This document shows positions 49,361-58,522 of a stretch of 64,000 bases of DNA, piece after piece; position 1 is the first letter of the stretch; each line of letters opens with the position of its first letter. This DNA comes from JAGXQV01 sp964505475. Its GTDB lineage: Bacteria > Pseudomonadota > Gammaproteobacteria > Burkholderiales > Sulfuricellaceae. The position numbers were made by a program, and so were the translations under genes. The notes below the pieces were generated by a model. It was given only the letters and a program-made list of their open reading frames with translations. It made no database searches and was not told where the DNA came from. Location: positions 1 through 64,000 of the forward strand of contig CAZDIJ010000006.1 in the NCBI GenBank assembly GCA_964505475.1. The letters run 5' to 3'.

Positions 49361-50604
49361 CGCGGGACGGGATTTTCGCCGCTGTCTTGCTGTTGCTTTC
49401 CCTGGCCTTTCCCGCCCATTCCGCCGAGCCGGCGTGGCGCGAGACCGATGCCCAGGGCGAAACCGCCGTCCATCTTTATTTCTTCTGGTCGAAGCGCTGC
49501 CCCCATTGCCTGGAAGCCAAGCCTTACGTCGAAGCGCTGGCGGCGCGGCATTCCTGGCTCAAGCTGCATTCCGCCGAAATTTCCGGCCACCCGGAAAATC
49601 TCCGGCTATACCGCGAAATGGCCGCCGCGCTGGGGCGGGAGGCGCGCTCGGTGCCGGCCTTTTTCCTGTGCGGCGAGATGACGGTCGGCTTTCTCTCGCC
49701 CGGGGAGAGCGGCGCCGAATTGCTGCGCCAGGCGCAGGCGTGCCGCGCCGGAATTTCTCCGGGCGCGGCGTCCCCGTCCGTTACCTTGCCCGGCCTGGGA
49801 AGCGTCGATGCCGGCGCTTTTTCCCTGCCGCTGCTGACCGTGGCCATCGCCGGGCTGGATGCCTTCAACCCCTGCGCTTTTTTCGTCCTGCTGTTTCTCC
49901 TCAGCCTGCTGGCGCACGCCCGTGGCCGCGCCAGGATGCTGGGGGTGGGCGGGGTGTTCGTGTTTTTCTCCGGGCTGATCTACTTCCTCTTCATGGCGGC
50001 CTGGCTCAATGTCTTCCTTATCATGGAGGAGTTGCGCTACGTCACGCTAGTCGCGGGGCTGGTTGCCGTCGGCGTCGCGCTGGTCAACATCAAGGACTTT
50101 TTCCGGTTCAAGGCGGGTATTTCGCTGTCCATCCCCGATAGCGCCAAGCCGCTGCTCTACCAGCGCATGCGCAACCTGGCCGCGGCGGCGCGCTGGCCCT
50201 CGGCGCTGGCCGGCACGGCGGCGCTCGCCATCGCCGCCAACGCCTACGAGCTGCTGTGCACCGCCGGCTTTCCCATGGTCTACACGCGCCTCCTCACCCT
50301 GCGCGGCTTGCCGCCTTTCGACTACTACCTGTGGCTGGCGCTGTACAACGTGGTGTACGTGATTCCGCTGGCCGTCATCGTAATCGTTTTTGCCTGGACG
50401 CTGGGCGGCCGCAAATTGCAGGAAAGCGAGGGGCGCCTGCTCAAGCTGGTGTCGGGCAACATGATGCTGGGTTTGGGGCTGGCGCTGCTGTTTGCCCCGC
50501 ACTGGCTGAATAGCCTGGGCGCCACCGCGCTGCTGCTGGCGTTCACTGCTGTTGCGAGCGGCGCGATGGCGTTTGTCGGGCGCCGCGCGGGGCGCGGGGG
50601 GTGA
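49357..50604 (+). CDS. Thioredoxin-like domain fused to a DsbD/CcdA-like membrane protein
   Basis: A 415-residue protein. It has a signal peptide (1-22), a periplasmic thioredoxin-like domain with active site WSKRCPHCLEAKPY, and then about six helices (from residue 165). In these, DAFNPCAFFVLLFLL and LLCTAGFPMVYTRLL each supply a conserved Cys, as in CcdA/DsbD. It probably moves electrons from the cytosol to periplasmic thiols. The order is reversed compared with DsbD, where the thioredoxin-like domain is C-terminal. It is coupled to tatD. Confidence 0.85.
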   Translation: MTRDGIFAAVLLLLSLAFPAHSAEPAWRETDAQGETAVHLYFFWSKRCPHCLEAKPYVEALAARHSWLKLHSAEISGHPENLRLYREMAAALGREARSVPAFFLCGEMTVGFLSPGESGAELLRQAQACRAGISPGAASPSVTLPGLGSVDAGAFSLPLLTVAIAGLDAFNPCAFFVLLFLLSLLAHARGRARMLGVGGVFVFFSGLIYFLFMAAWLNVFLIMEELRYVTLVAGLVAVGVALVNIKDFFRFKAGISLSIPDSAKPLLYQRMRNLAAAARWPSALAGTAALAIAANAYELLCTAGFPMVYTRLLTLRGLPPFDYYLWLALYNVVYVIPLAVIVIVFAWTLGGRKLQESEGRLLKLVSGNMMLGLGLALLFAPHWLNSLGATALLLAFTAVASGAMAFVGRRAGRGG

Positions 50605-50686
50605 ACGTCCGCGCCGTTGGGTTTCTGGCGGATGCCCGCCCGGACGGGATAGACGGCTGCGGCTCACTCTTGTATTATTAAAATAG

Positions 50687-50827
50687 TTCAGCCACTGATT
50701 GACACGGATAATCACGGATTGTCAATGGCTTGCAATGTGTGCGCCTTGCACTTGCCGGGTGATCGGTCAATCTTCGCCAGACCGATGTCTTAGTTCAGCG
50801 TCAATCCGTGTTTATCCGTGGCTAAAT
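50687..50827. repeat. Inverted repeat, degenerate family A, copy 8
   Basis: The left arm (50687-50720, GCCACTGATTGACACGGATA then ATCACGGATT) pairs with the right arm (50799-50827, TCAATCCGTGTTTATCCGTG then GCTAAATT). Its consensus is CACGGAT instead of CACGGGG, but the spacing of the units is similar. It fills most of the 288-bp space before the next operon. Confidence 0.65.
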
Positions 50828-50892
50828 TTGTTCGAGGGGGCGTCGCCTCATGGCGGCGGACTCCCGTTTCCGCGAAACTGGAGGGTAATATC

Positions 50893-51315
50893 ATGGCAAG
50901 CAATACCCATTCCGATCCCGAATTGACCAAAACCCGTAAGATTTCCTTTGCCGGATTGACTGCCGAGGAAGTCGCCAAGGTGGCGAGCCTGCTCAGCGGG
51001 CTGGAGCACGTCCAGGCCGTGCCGGGCGCTGACGGCGGCAGCGTGGTGGTGACTTATTGCGTCGCCGAGCACAAGCTGGAGGAGCTGGAGAACGTCCTGT
51101 CCACCCAGGGTTACCGTCTCGAAAGCAATCTGCTGGAACGCATCCGTCTCGGCCTGATCCATTTCGCCGAGGAAATCCAGCAAGACAATCTGCACACGCC
51201 CTTGCGCTCTCCGACGCGCGACGACCGCCTGCATGCGATCTATGCCAATGCCCGCGAGCGCCACCTGGAGGAAAACGCTCCCCTGCCGCCCGAAGACCTG
51301 CGCAACTACTTCTGA
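50893..51315 (+). CDS. Hypothetical protein with ferredoxin-like N-terminal domain
   Basis: A 140-residue cytosolic protein. The N-terminal 75 residues have an HMA-like alternation (KISFAGLTAEEVAKVASLLS, LEHVQAVPGADGGSVVVTYC) but no CxxC. The C-terminal part (RIRLGLIHFAEEIQQDNLHT, DDRLHAIYANARERHLEENA) is helical and charged. I do not recognise the family. A GGAGGG ribosome site precedes the ATG at 50893. It heads an operon with a CBS protein and a NhaD/ArsB-type transporter, so it may be a regulatory subunit. Confidence 0.65.
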   Translation: MASNTHSDPELTKTRKISFAGLTAEEVAKVASLLSGLEHVQAVPGADGGSVVVTYCVAEHKLEELENVLSTQGYRLESNLLERIRLGLIHFAEEIQQDNLHTPLRSPTRDDRLHAIYANARERHLEENAPLPPEDLRNYF

Positions 51316-51380
51316 TTCCTTAACCTTGATTGATCCGCCCCGGCGAATTCAGCGCCGTGGCGGTCATATGCCTACCGAAC

Positions 51381-51854
51381 ATGACAATAGCCCGAATTCC
51401 TTACCATCCGCCGACATTTTGCCTCAAACCTGAAACCAGCCTGATGGAGGCGCTCCGCCTGATGCTGGAAAAGCGCTTCAACCACATTCCCCTGTGCGAT
51501 GACCAAGGGCGTTTTTGCGGGGTAATCAGCGCCGCCGCCATTTTGCAGGAGTTGATTCCCATCAGCGCCCGCGGCGAGCATGGGTTGCGGAATCTGAAAT
51601 TCGCCGGGGACGCCACCCGGCTGCTGACCGCGCATTTGAGCGAACTGGAAAACCGGACGGCGGCGGATGTGGCGAAAACCGCCATGCCGGTTCTGGAGGA
51701 AAACTGCCCACTGTTGGAAGCGGTCTTGCTGTTGACGCAGCACCATGCGCCGCTGCCGGTGGTCGGCGCGGACGGCAAGCTGCGCGGCATGCTGAGCCGC
51801 CGCGCCCTGCTCGGCTACCTGGCGGAGGAGATGGGGGGCGGCCATGCACGGTAG
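51381..51854 (+). CDS. Two-CBS-domain protein
   Basis: A 157-residue protein with tandem CBS domains (about residues 5-60, KPETSLMEALRLMLEKRFNH; and 90-150, CPLLEAVLLLTQHHAPLPVV). CBS pairs bind AMP, ATP or SAM and regulate attached transporters. The start is not certain: the ATG at 51381 lacks a good ribosome site and a TTG at 51330 is in frame. It overlaps the transporter gene by 11 bases, so the two are made together. Confidence 0.85.
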   Translation: MTIARIPYHPPTFCLKPETSLMEALRLMLEKRFNHIPLCDDQGRFCGVISAAAILQELIPISARGEHGLRNLKFAGDATRLLTAHLSELENRTAADVAKTAMPVLEENCPLLEAVLLLTQHHAPLPVVGADGKLRGMLSRRALLGYLAEEMGGGHAR

Positions 51855-53184
51855 CTCTATGGGGGCGTCCCAGGTGATTTTCGGCTTGAGTCCGCTGCTG
51901 GTTTCGCTGACGGTCTTCGTGCTGACCTATGCGGTGATCGTCACGGAAAAGATCAATCGCTCCATCGTCGCGCTGCTCGGCGCCGGGGTGATGGTTTTTA
52001 CCGGGGTGCTGCACCAGAGCGAGGCGTTTTCCGGCATCGACTTCAACACCATCGCCCTGCTTACAGGGATGATGGTGCTGGTGGCGATCACCCAGAAAAG
52101 CGGGGTGTTCCAGTACGTGGCGATCGTCGCCACCAAGGCGGTCAAGGCCGATCCGTGGGGCTTGCTGGTGATGCTGTCAGTGGTGACGGCGGTGTTTTCC
52201 GCCCTGCTCGACAACGTCACCACGGTGCTGCTGATCGCTCCGGTGACCCTGCTGATTACCGATGCCCTGCGCATCAATCCCTATCCCTACCTGTTCTCGG
52301 TGATCTTCGCCTCGAATGTCGGCGGCACCGCGACGCTGATCGGCGATCCGCCCAACATCATGATCGGCTCGGCCACCGGGCTGACCTTCAACGATTTCCT
52401 GTTCAATCTGGCGCCGGTCGCCGTGGTGGTGTTCCTGCTCACCCTGCTGCCGATTTACCTGATCTGGGGGCGCAAGCTCAAGGCCACGGCGGAAGACCGC
52501 GCCCAGGTGATGGCGTTCGACGAGCGCGAGGCGATCACCGACACGCTCCTGCTGAAGCAATCGCTTTCGGTGATCGCGCTGGTGATCCTGGGCTTCGTCC
52601 TGGCGCACAACATCCATCAGGAGCCGGGCACCATCGCCATGTTCGGCGCGGCGCTGCTGTTGCTGCTGCGCGCCTTCGGCAAGGACGCCGAAACCCAGTC
52701 GCACGAAACCCATCACACCTTCGCCGAGGTGGAATGGGTGACCATATTCTTTTTCGTCGGTCTATTCGTGGTGGTGGCTGGCGTCGAAAAGGCCGGCGCG
52801 CTATCCATACTGGCCGACCGCATCGTCGAATGGACCGGCGGCGATTTCGCGGTGACGGCGCTCGCCATCCTGTGGGTGTCGGCGGTCGCCTCGGCGGTAG
52901 TGGACAACATCCCCTTCGTCGCCACCATGATCCCGGTTATCCAGAGCATGGGCGCCACCTTCGGCGCGGACAATCTCGAAACCCTGTGGTGGTCGCTGGC
53001 GCTCGGCGCCTGCCTGGGCGGCAACGGCAGCCTGGTCGGCGCCAGCGCCAACCTGGTGGTGGCCGGCTTCGCCGAGCGCGCCGGGCAGCCGATCCGCTTT
53101 CTGCCCTTCATGCTGCTGGCGTTTCCGCTGATGCTGGCCAGCATCGCGGTATCCAGCGCCTACCTGTACTTGCGCTATTTGTAA
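51844..53184 (+). CDS. NhaD/ArsB-family (ion transporter superfamily) permease
   Basis: A 446-residue inner-membrane protein with about 11-12 helices. It has the signatures DNVTTVLLIAPVTLLITDAL, SNVGGTATLIGDPPNIMIGS and its second-half counterpart GGNGSLVGASANLVVAGFAE. These are marks of the NhaD/ArsB/P-protein group, which move Na+/H+, arsenite or organic anions. No arsenic genes are nearby. The preceding CBS and unknown proteins may gate it. The substrate is open. Confidence 0.88.
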   Translation: MHGSSMGASQVIFGLSPLLVSLTVFVLTYAVIVTEKINRSIVALLGAGVMVFTGVLHQSEAFSGIDFNTIALLTGMMVLVAITQKSGVFQYVAIVATKAVKADPWGLLVMLSVVTAVFSALLDNVTTVLLIAPVTLLITDALRINPYPYLFSVIFASNVGGTATLIGDPPNIMIGSATGLTFNDFLFNLAPVAVVVFLLTLLPIYLIWGRKLKATAEDRAQVMAFDEREAITDTLLLKQSLSVIALVILGFVLAHNIHQEPGTIAMFGAALLLLLRAFGKDAETQSHETHHTFAEVEWVTIFFFVGLFVVVAGVEKAGALSILADRIVEWTGGDFAVTALAILWVSAVASAVVDNIPFVATMIPVIQSMGATFGADNLETLWWSLALGACLGGNGSLVGASANLVVAGFAERAGQPIRFLPFMLLAFPLMLASIAVSSAYLYLRYL

Positions 53185-53186
53185 GA

Positions 53187-53255
53187 TGCCTCTGAATTGT
53201 TTTCAGTAGGCGCGCCCCACCCTCCCTTGCCCTGCTTGCGCGCGGGGGAGGGATC
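53187..53255. repeat. Partial family C repeat
   Basis: The stretch starts ATGCCTCTGAATTGTTTTCAG, a match to the outer arm at 41039, and continues GCGCCCCACCCTCCCTTGCC and GCGCGGGGGAGGG, a family C core. The right half is missing, so this copy looks truncated. The remaining 53256-53405 stretch contains no gene. Confidence 0.65.
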
Positions 53256-53405
53256 AACCAGGCCGCGCCGGAGCGTCATGGCAATATCGGCGATTGAACT
53301 TCTCGGGCGGAAGGAACTCTCCTAATAGATAGGCGCCGCACGAGCGCCGCGCAGCAGCATCGACGAGTGATCCCCCAAGAACCATCGCCACCGTAGGGAG
53401 CTATC

Positions 53406-54272
53406 ATGAAAAAAATCACCAAGGCGGTATTTCCCGTCGCCGGCCTGGGCAGCCGTTTTCTTCCCGCCACCAAGGCCAGTCCCAAGGAGATGATGCCGGT
53501 AGTGGACAAGCCGCTCATCCAGTATGCGGTGGAAGAGGCCGTGGCGGCCGGCATCACCGACATGGTGTTCATCACCGGGCGCAACAAGCGCGCCATCGAA
53601 GACCATTTCGACACCGCCTACGAGGTCGAGGCCGAACTCGCCGCGCGTGGCAAGGATGATTTGCTGCGCGCCGTGCAGGAAGTGATCCCCAAGCACGTGA
53701 ATTGCATCTACATCCGCCAGCACGAGCCGCTCGGCCTGGGACACGCCGTGTTGTGCGCGCAGCCGGTGGTGCAGGACGAACCCTTCGCGGTGATCCTGGC
53801 GGACGACCTGATCGACGGCGATCCGCCCATCGTCGCGCAAATGGTGGAGGTGTTCCGGCGTTACCAGGGGTCAGTGCTGGCGGTGCAGGATGTTCCGCGC
53901 AGTCAGACCGGCCAATACGGCATCGTCAGTTCGAGCAACCTGGAACCCGATGTGGAACTGGTGCGGGGCATCGTCGAGAAGCCCAGCCCCGAGGATGCGC
54001 CTTCCACCCTGGCGGTGGTGGGGCGCTATATCCTGACGCCGCGCATTTTCCATCACCTGGAGCAGGCGCCGGCCGGCGCCGGCGGCGAGGTGCAACTGAC
54101 CGACGGCATCGCCGCCCTGTTGCTGGAAGAAAAACTGCTGGCCTACCGCTTCAACGGCACCCGCTACGATTGCGGTTCAAAACTGGGCTACCTGATGGCG
54201 CAAGTGGCTTTCGGACTGAAACACGAGGATTTGCGCGAGGCGTTCGCCGCTTATCTGGGATCGCTGAAATAA
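53406..54272 (+). CDS. galU: UTP-glucose-1-phosphate uridylyltransferase GalU
   Basis: A 288-residue nucleotidyltransferase that makes UDP-glucose from UTP and glucose-1-phosphate. The N-terminal FPVAGLGSRFLPATKASPKE motif is complete, and the ILADDLIDGD metal site and GRYILTPRIF are conserved. It is the first gene of a unit that uses a sugar nucleotide with glycerate derivatives. The next gene is 45 bases away on the same strand. Confidence 0.95.
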   Translation: MKKITKAVFPVAGLGSRFLPATKASPKEMMPVVDKPLIQYAVEEAVAAGITDMVFITGRNKRAIEDHFDTAYEVEAELAARGKDDLLRAVQEVIPKHVNCIYIRQHEPLGLGHAVLCAQPVVQDEPFAVILADDLIDGDPPIVAQMVEVFRRYQGSVLAVQDVPRSQTGQYGIVSSSNLEPDVELVRGIVEKPSPEDAPSTLAVVGRYILTPRIFHHLEQAPAGAGGEVQLTDGIAALLLEEKLLAYRFNGTRYDCGSKLGYLMAQVAFGLKHEDLREAFAAYLGSLK

Positions 54273-54317
54273 CTCGCGCCGCCCGGCGCAAGAAAATCCG
54301 AGCTGGAAAGGAGGACG

Positions 54318-55133
54318 ATGCAGAAAATCATCATCTTTACCGACCTGGACGGTACGCTGCTGGACCCGGTGAATTATTCCTTCGAGGCGGCCTTGCCGGC
54401 GCTGGAGTTGATCCGGTCGCGCGGCATACCGCTGGTGCTCTGCTCCAGCAAGACCCGCGCCGAATTGATGGCTTGCCGCCAACGCCTGCATAACGGCCAT
54501 CCCTTCATTTCCGAAAACGGCGGCGGGATATTCATTCCCCAGGGGTATTTCGCCGCGCCCATCGAGGAGGCGGAACCCATCGACGGTTACCGCCTCGTCG
54601 CGCTCGGCACCCATCACGCGGAAATCATGCACCGCTTCGCCGCGCTCCGCGAACGGCTCGGGGCAAGGGTGCGCGGCTTCACGGACATGAGCGCCGGGGA
54701 AGTCGCCGCGCTGACCGGGCTGGGGCGCGAGGACGCCGCCCTGGCCAAGCAGCGCGATTTCGACGAACCCTTCGTTTTCGAGGGGGCGCCCGATGAAGGC
54801 TTCCTGCGGGCAATCGACGAGGCAGGGCTGAATTGGACGCAGGGGCGGATTTACCACATCATGGGGCGGCACGACAAAGGCCGCGCCGTGCGCCGCCTCA
54901 AGGCGCTCTACGAGCGCGAGCACGGCGCCGTTACGAGCATCGGGCTGGGCGACAGTCTCAACGACCTGCCGATGCTCCAGTCGGTGGACCTGCCGGTGCT
55001 GGTGCGCCACGAGGACGGCCGTTGCGACGCGCGCATCGGCATCGCCGGCCTGACGAAAACCCGCAGTCCCGGCCCGCTGGGCTGGAATGAAACCGTGCTG
55101 CAACTGCTGTCGAATGGGAATAGCGAAAAATGA
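54318..55133 (+). CDS. Glucosyl/mannosyl-3-phosphoglycerate phosphatase, HAD type (MpgP/GpgP-like)
   Basis: A 271-residue HAD-IIB phosphatase. Motif I is FTDLDGTLLD, then SSKTRAELMACRQ and ISENGGGIFIP, with motif IV GLGDSLNDLPML. This set matches the mannosyl-3-phosphoglycerate phosphatase family. Given the GT81-type synthases downstream and galU upstream, the substrate is more likely glucosyl-3-phosphoglycerate. It has a strong GGAGG ribosome site and overlaps the glycerate kinase gene by four bases. Confidence 0.88.
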   Translation: MQKIIIFTDLDGTLLDPVNYSFEAALPALELIRSRGIPLVLCSSKTRAELMACRQRLHNGHPFISENGGGIFIPQGYFAAPIEEAEPIDGYRLVALGTHHAEIMHRFAALRERLGARVRGFTDMSAGEVAALTGLGREDAALAKQRDFDEPFVFEGAPDEGFLRAIDEAGLNWTQGRIYHIMGRHDKGRAVRRLKALYEREHGAVTSIGLGDSLNDLPMLQSVDLPVLVRHEDGRCDARIGIAGLTKTRSPGPLGWNETVLQLLSNGNSEK

Positions 55134-56476
55134 CGACCTTACTCAGTCCCCCGGAAATACTGACCGGAATTTATGGCGCCGCCCTGGCGGCCGTTGATCC
55201 CTATCGGGCGGTGTGCAATTCGCTGAAGCTTGATGGGGATTGCCTGGAGGCGGGCGGGAGTTCCTACCGACTTGAGGATTTCGAGCGCATTGTCGTCGTC
55301 GGCGCGGGAAAAGCCGCCGCGCGCATGGCGCTGGCCGTCGAGGAGACGCTCGGCGCGCGGATTTCCGCCGGGCTGATCGTGGTGAAGGATGGCCACGCGG
55401 CCAGGCTGAAGATCGTCGAACAGGCCGAGGCTTCCCACCCGATCCCCAACCAGGCGGGCGTGGAAGGCGCGCGCCGGATACTGGAGACGGTGCGCGGGAG
55501 CGACGAGAAGACCCTGGTGATATGCCTGCTTTCGGGCGGCGCCTCGGCATTGCTGGTCGCCCCCGCCGAGGGCGTGACGCTGCTCGACAAACAGGAAACC
55601 ACCGCCTTGCTGCTCAAGGCGGGCGCGCCCATCGGCGAACTGAACGCGGTGCGCAAGCATCTTTCGGCGGTCAAGGGCGGCAGGCTGGCGCAGGCCGCAT
55701 ACCCGGCGCAGGTCGTGACGCTGATTCTTTCCGACGTGATCGGCGACCGCCTCGACGTGATCGCCTCGGGGCCGACCGCGCCGGACGGCTCGACCTTCGG
55801 CGATGCCTGGGCGGTCATCGAAAAATACGGCTTGCAGGAAAAAATCCCGCCGCGCGTCGCGGAATATTTGCGCCGCGGCATAGCCGGGCTATCGCCGGAA
55901 ACCCTGAAGGAGGCCGATCCCAGCATGCGGCGGACGCGCAACCTGATCGTCGGCGGCATCAAGCAGGCTTTGGCGGCGGCGGAAGCGCAGGCGCGGCAAA
56001 GCGGCTTGGCCGCGAAAATGCTGACCGCCGAGCTTCAGGGAGAGGCGCGCGAGGCGGCGCGCTTCCTGGCGCGCGCCGCCCTTGAGGCGCGGGCGGGCAT
56101 CCCGGCGGATCAAGCGCTTTGCCTACTTTCCGGCGGCGAAACCACGGTGACCGTCAAGGGAAGCGGGCAAGGCGGACGGAACCAGGAACTCGCGCTGGCC
56201 TTCGCGCTGGAAATCGACGGACGGGAGGGGGCGACCCTGCTGTCGGCCGGCACGGATGGCACGGATGGGCCGAACGACGCGGCCGGGGCGATCGTGGACG
56301 GCGGCCTGGCGGCGCGGGCGCGCCGGCTCGGACTCGATCCCGCCCGCTACCTGGAGGACAATGATTCCTACGGCTTTTTCCAGAAATTCGATGCGTTGAC
56401 GGGCGAGCACAGCCATTTCATGACGGGGCCGACGGGAACCAATGTCATGGATGTCCAGCTCATTCTGCTAAAATAG
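55130..56476 (+). CDS. Glycerate 2-kinase, MOFRL family
   Basis: A 448-residue kinase of the class II (MOFRL) glycerate kinase family. It has VVVGAGKAAARMALAVEETL, a SGGASALLVAP phosphate loop, RKHLSAVKGGRLAQ and the C-terminal MOFRL domain with LLSGGETTVTVKGSGQGGRN. These enzymes make 2-phosphoglycerate from glycerate. In this cluster it may return glycerate from glucosylglycerate breakdown to central metabolism, or set the glycerate level. It is coupled by an ATGA overlap to the phosphatase gene. Confidence 0.92.
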   Translation: MTTLLSPPEILTGIYGAALAAVDPYRAVCNSLKLDGDCLEAGGSSYRLEDFERIVVVGAGKAAARMALAVEETLGARISAGLIVVKDGHAARLKIVEQAEASHPIPNQAGVEGARRILETVRGSDEKTLVICLLSGGASALLVAPAEGVTLLDKQETTALLLKAGAPIGELNAVRKHLSAVKGGRLAQAAYPAQVVTLILSDVIGDRLDVIASGPTAPDGSTFGDAWAVIEKYGLQEKIPPRVAEYLRRGIAGLSPETLKEADPSMRRTRNLIVGGIKQALAAAEAQARQSGLAAKMLTAELQGEAREAARFLARAALEARAGIPADQALCLLSGGETTVTVKGSGQGGRNQELALAFALEIDGREGATLLSAGTDGTDGPNDAAGAIVDGGLAARARRLGLDPARYLEDNDSYGFFQKFDALTGEHSHFMTGPTGTNVMDVQLILLK

Positions 56477-56538
56477 GACAGGCCGCCGGAAACTGCGGAA
56501 ATGCGCGGCGGCGGTGAAATCGGAGGACCTGCCGGACA

Positions 56539-57798
56539 ATGAATACCGTTTCCCTGAGAGCCGATGTGCACGAACAGATCGGTAAAATCGCCCATGCCGA
56601 CATTGTCGTGGGAATTCCGAGCTTCAACAACGCGCGCACCATCGGCCACGTAGTGCGCGCGGTGCAGGCCGGGCTGGCCAAGTATTTTCCCGATTACCGG
56701 GCGGTGATCGTCAATTCCGACGGCGGTTCCAGCGACGGCACCATGGAGGTGGTGCAGCAGACTTCCGTCGAAGACTTCGACGCCATTCTCCTGCATCACC
56801 GCATCGAGCCGATTTCCAAGATCGCCTTCCCCTATACCGGCATCCCCGGCAAGGGGAGCGCCTTCCGCACCATTTTCGAGATTGCCCGGGAGCTGGATGC
56901 CAAGGCCTGCGTGGTGGTCGATTCGGACCTTCGGAGCATCACGCCGGAGTGGATCGAGTTGCTGGTGAAACCGGTGCTGATCGGCGGTTTCGATTACGTC
57001 GCGCCGCTCTACCACCGCCACAAGTTCGACGGGACGATCACCAACAGCATCGTCTATCCGCTCACCCGCGCGTTGTACGGCAAGCGGGTGCGGCAGCCGA
57101 TCGGCGGGGATTTCGGATTTTCCGGCCAGATGGCGCGCTTCTATCTGACCAAGGATGTGTGGGAAACCGACGTGGCGCGCTTCGGCATCGACATCTGGAT
57201 GACCACGACGGCGATCGCCAACGGCTTCAAGGTGACGCAATCCTTCCTCGGCGCCAAGATACACGACGCCAAGGATCCCGGCTCCGACCTCAGCAGCATG
57301 CTTTACCAGGTGGTCAGCGCTCTTTTCGACCTGATGGAGAACTACTCCGAAGCGTGGATGCCCGTTCGCGGCTCCGAGCCGGTGCCGGCCTTCGGTTTTG
57401 AATACACGGTCGGACTCGAGCACGTCAACGTCAATACGGCGAGGATGATCGGGCTGTTCCGCGAAGGTCTCGTCAATCTGCGGGATATTTGGCTGGACAT
57501 CCTCGGCGCCGGCGATTTCCGCGAGGTGGAAAGGCTGGGCGAGCTGCCCGACGCGGAATTCGATTTCCCGCTGAGCTTGTGGACGCGGATCATCTACGAT
57601 TACGCGATTGCCTTCCACCGCAAGAAAATGCCGGTGGCGCACCTGATAAAGTCGCTGACGCCGCTGTATATCGGGAAAACCGCATCGTTTGTCCGAACTG
57701 CCGAAAATCTCGACGCGGCAGGAGCGGAAACGGAAATCGAGAAGCTCTGCATGGAGTTTGAACGCAACAAGGATTACTTGGTAACCAATTGGAAATAA
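56539..57798 (+). CDS. GT81-type glycosyltransferase (glucosylglycerate synthase-like)
   Basis: A 419-residue soluble GT-A enzyme. It has a nucleotide-sugar fold start (ADIVVGIPSFNNARTIGHVV, IVNSDGGSSDGTMEVV), a metal motif VVVDSDLRSITPEWIE and a C-terminal helical domain. It resembles enzymes that transfer glucose to glycerate or 3-phosphoglycerate. As a second GT of this kind follows two genes later, one may use glycerate directly and the other phosphoglycerate. This split is an inference. Confidence 0.75.
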   Translation: MNTVSLRADVHEQIGKIAHADIVVGIPSFNNARTIGHVVRAVQAGLAKYFPDYRAVIVNSDGGSSDGTMEVVQQTSVEDFDAILLHHRIEPISKIAFPYTGIPGKGSAFRTIFEIARELDAKACVVVDSDLRSITPEWIELLVKPVLIGGFDYVAPLYHRHKFDGTITNSIVYPLTRALYGKRVRQPIGGDFGFSGQMARFYLTKDVWETDVARFGIDIWMTTTAIANGFKVTQSFLGAKIHDAKDPGSDLSSMLYQVVSALFDLMENYSEAWMPVRGSEPVPAFGFEYTVGLEHVNVNTARMIGLFREGLVNLRDIWLDILGAGDFREVERLGELPDAEFDFPLSLWTRIIYDYAIAFHRKKMPVAHLIKSLTPLYIGKTASFVRTAENLDAAGAETEIEKLCMEFERNKDYLVTNWK

Positions 57799-57816
57799 TC
57801 AAATTAGGAGAGAGCC

Positions 57817-58509
57817 ATGACTGAATTTCTAGACCTGATACTCGAGCCCTTGCAAGAGGTTTTCCTGAAATTCAAGGTTTTTTTGCCTAACCTGCTGGCG
57901 ATGATCGTCATCATGGCGCTGGGGGTGTTCCTGGCCAAATTCGTCCGCTTCATGCTCGTCAAGTCGCTGAACGCCATCGACTTCGACAATTGGTCGGACC
58001 GGGTCGGCATGACTTCGCTGATGCGCAAGGGCGACCTGTGGGCGAAACCTTCCGCCACGTTCGGGGCGATCGTTTTTTGGCTGCTGATTATCGTCACGCT
58101 GATGATCGGGCTGAGCGCACTCAGGGTTCCGGCGATCGAAAACATGGTCGAACAATTCTTCGCTTACATGCCGCGGGCTTTTTCCGCGGCGATGATCCTG
58201 ATCGTCGGCTCCCTGCTGGCCGGTTTCATCAGCCGCGCCATCCTGATCGCGGCGGTGAACAGCGGCTACCATTATTCCAAACTCCTGGCCGAAGCCGTGC
58301 GCATGCTGTTGACAGTGCTGATCCTGGCGATGGCCATGGAACAGCTCCAGATCGCGCCGGGCATCGTGCTCGCCGCCTTTTCCATCATCTTCGGCGGCAT
58401 CGTGGCGGCGCTCGCCATCTCCTTCGGGGTGGGCGGCATCGACGCGGCGAAACGGATGATCGAAAGAGAAAACGGCGCCGCGAAGAAGGACGAAATCGAA
58501 CATCTTTGA
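57817..58509 (+). CDS. MscS-like membrane protein with TM_helix repeats, lacking the beta domain
   Basis: A 230-residue inner-membrane protein with four or five helices (about 22-42, 87-105, 120-140, 155-178, 182-205). It resembles the conserved TM_helix part of small mechanosensitive channels (YMPRAFSAAMILIVGSLLAG, FGGIVAALAISFGVGGIDAA). The cytosolic MscS beta barrel and vestibule are absent. It may sense membrane tension or release solute. It lies 18 bases after one GT gene and 13 before the other, so it appears to belong to the compatible-solute operon. Confidence 0.8.
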   Translation: MTEFLDLILEPLQEVFLKFKVFLPNLLAMIVIMALGVFLAKFVRFMLVKSLNAIDFDNWSDRVGMTSLMRKGDLWAKPSATFGAIVFWLLIIVTLMIGLSALRVPAIENMVEQFFAYMPRAFSAAMILIVGSLLAGFISRAILIAAVNSGYHYSKLLAEAVRMLLTVLILAMAMEQLQIAPGIVLAAFSIIFGGIVAALAISFGVGGIDAAKRMIERENGAAKKDEIEHL

Positions 58510-58522
58510 TTGAGGCGTCGCC

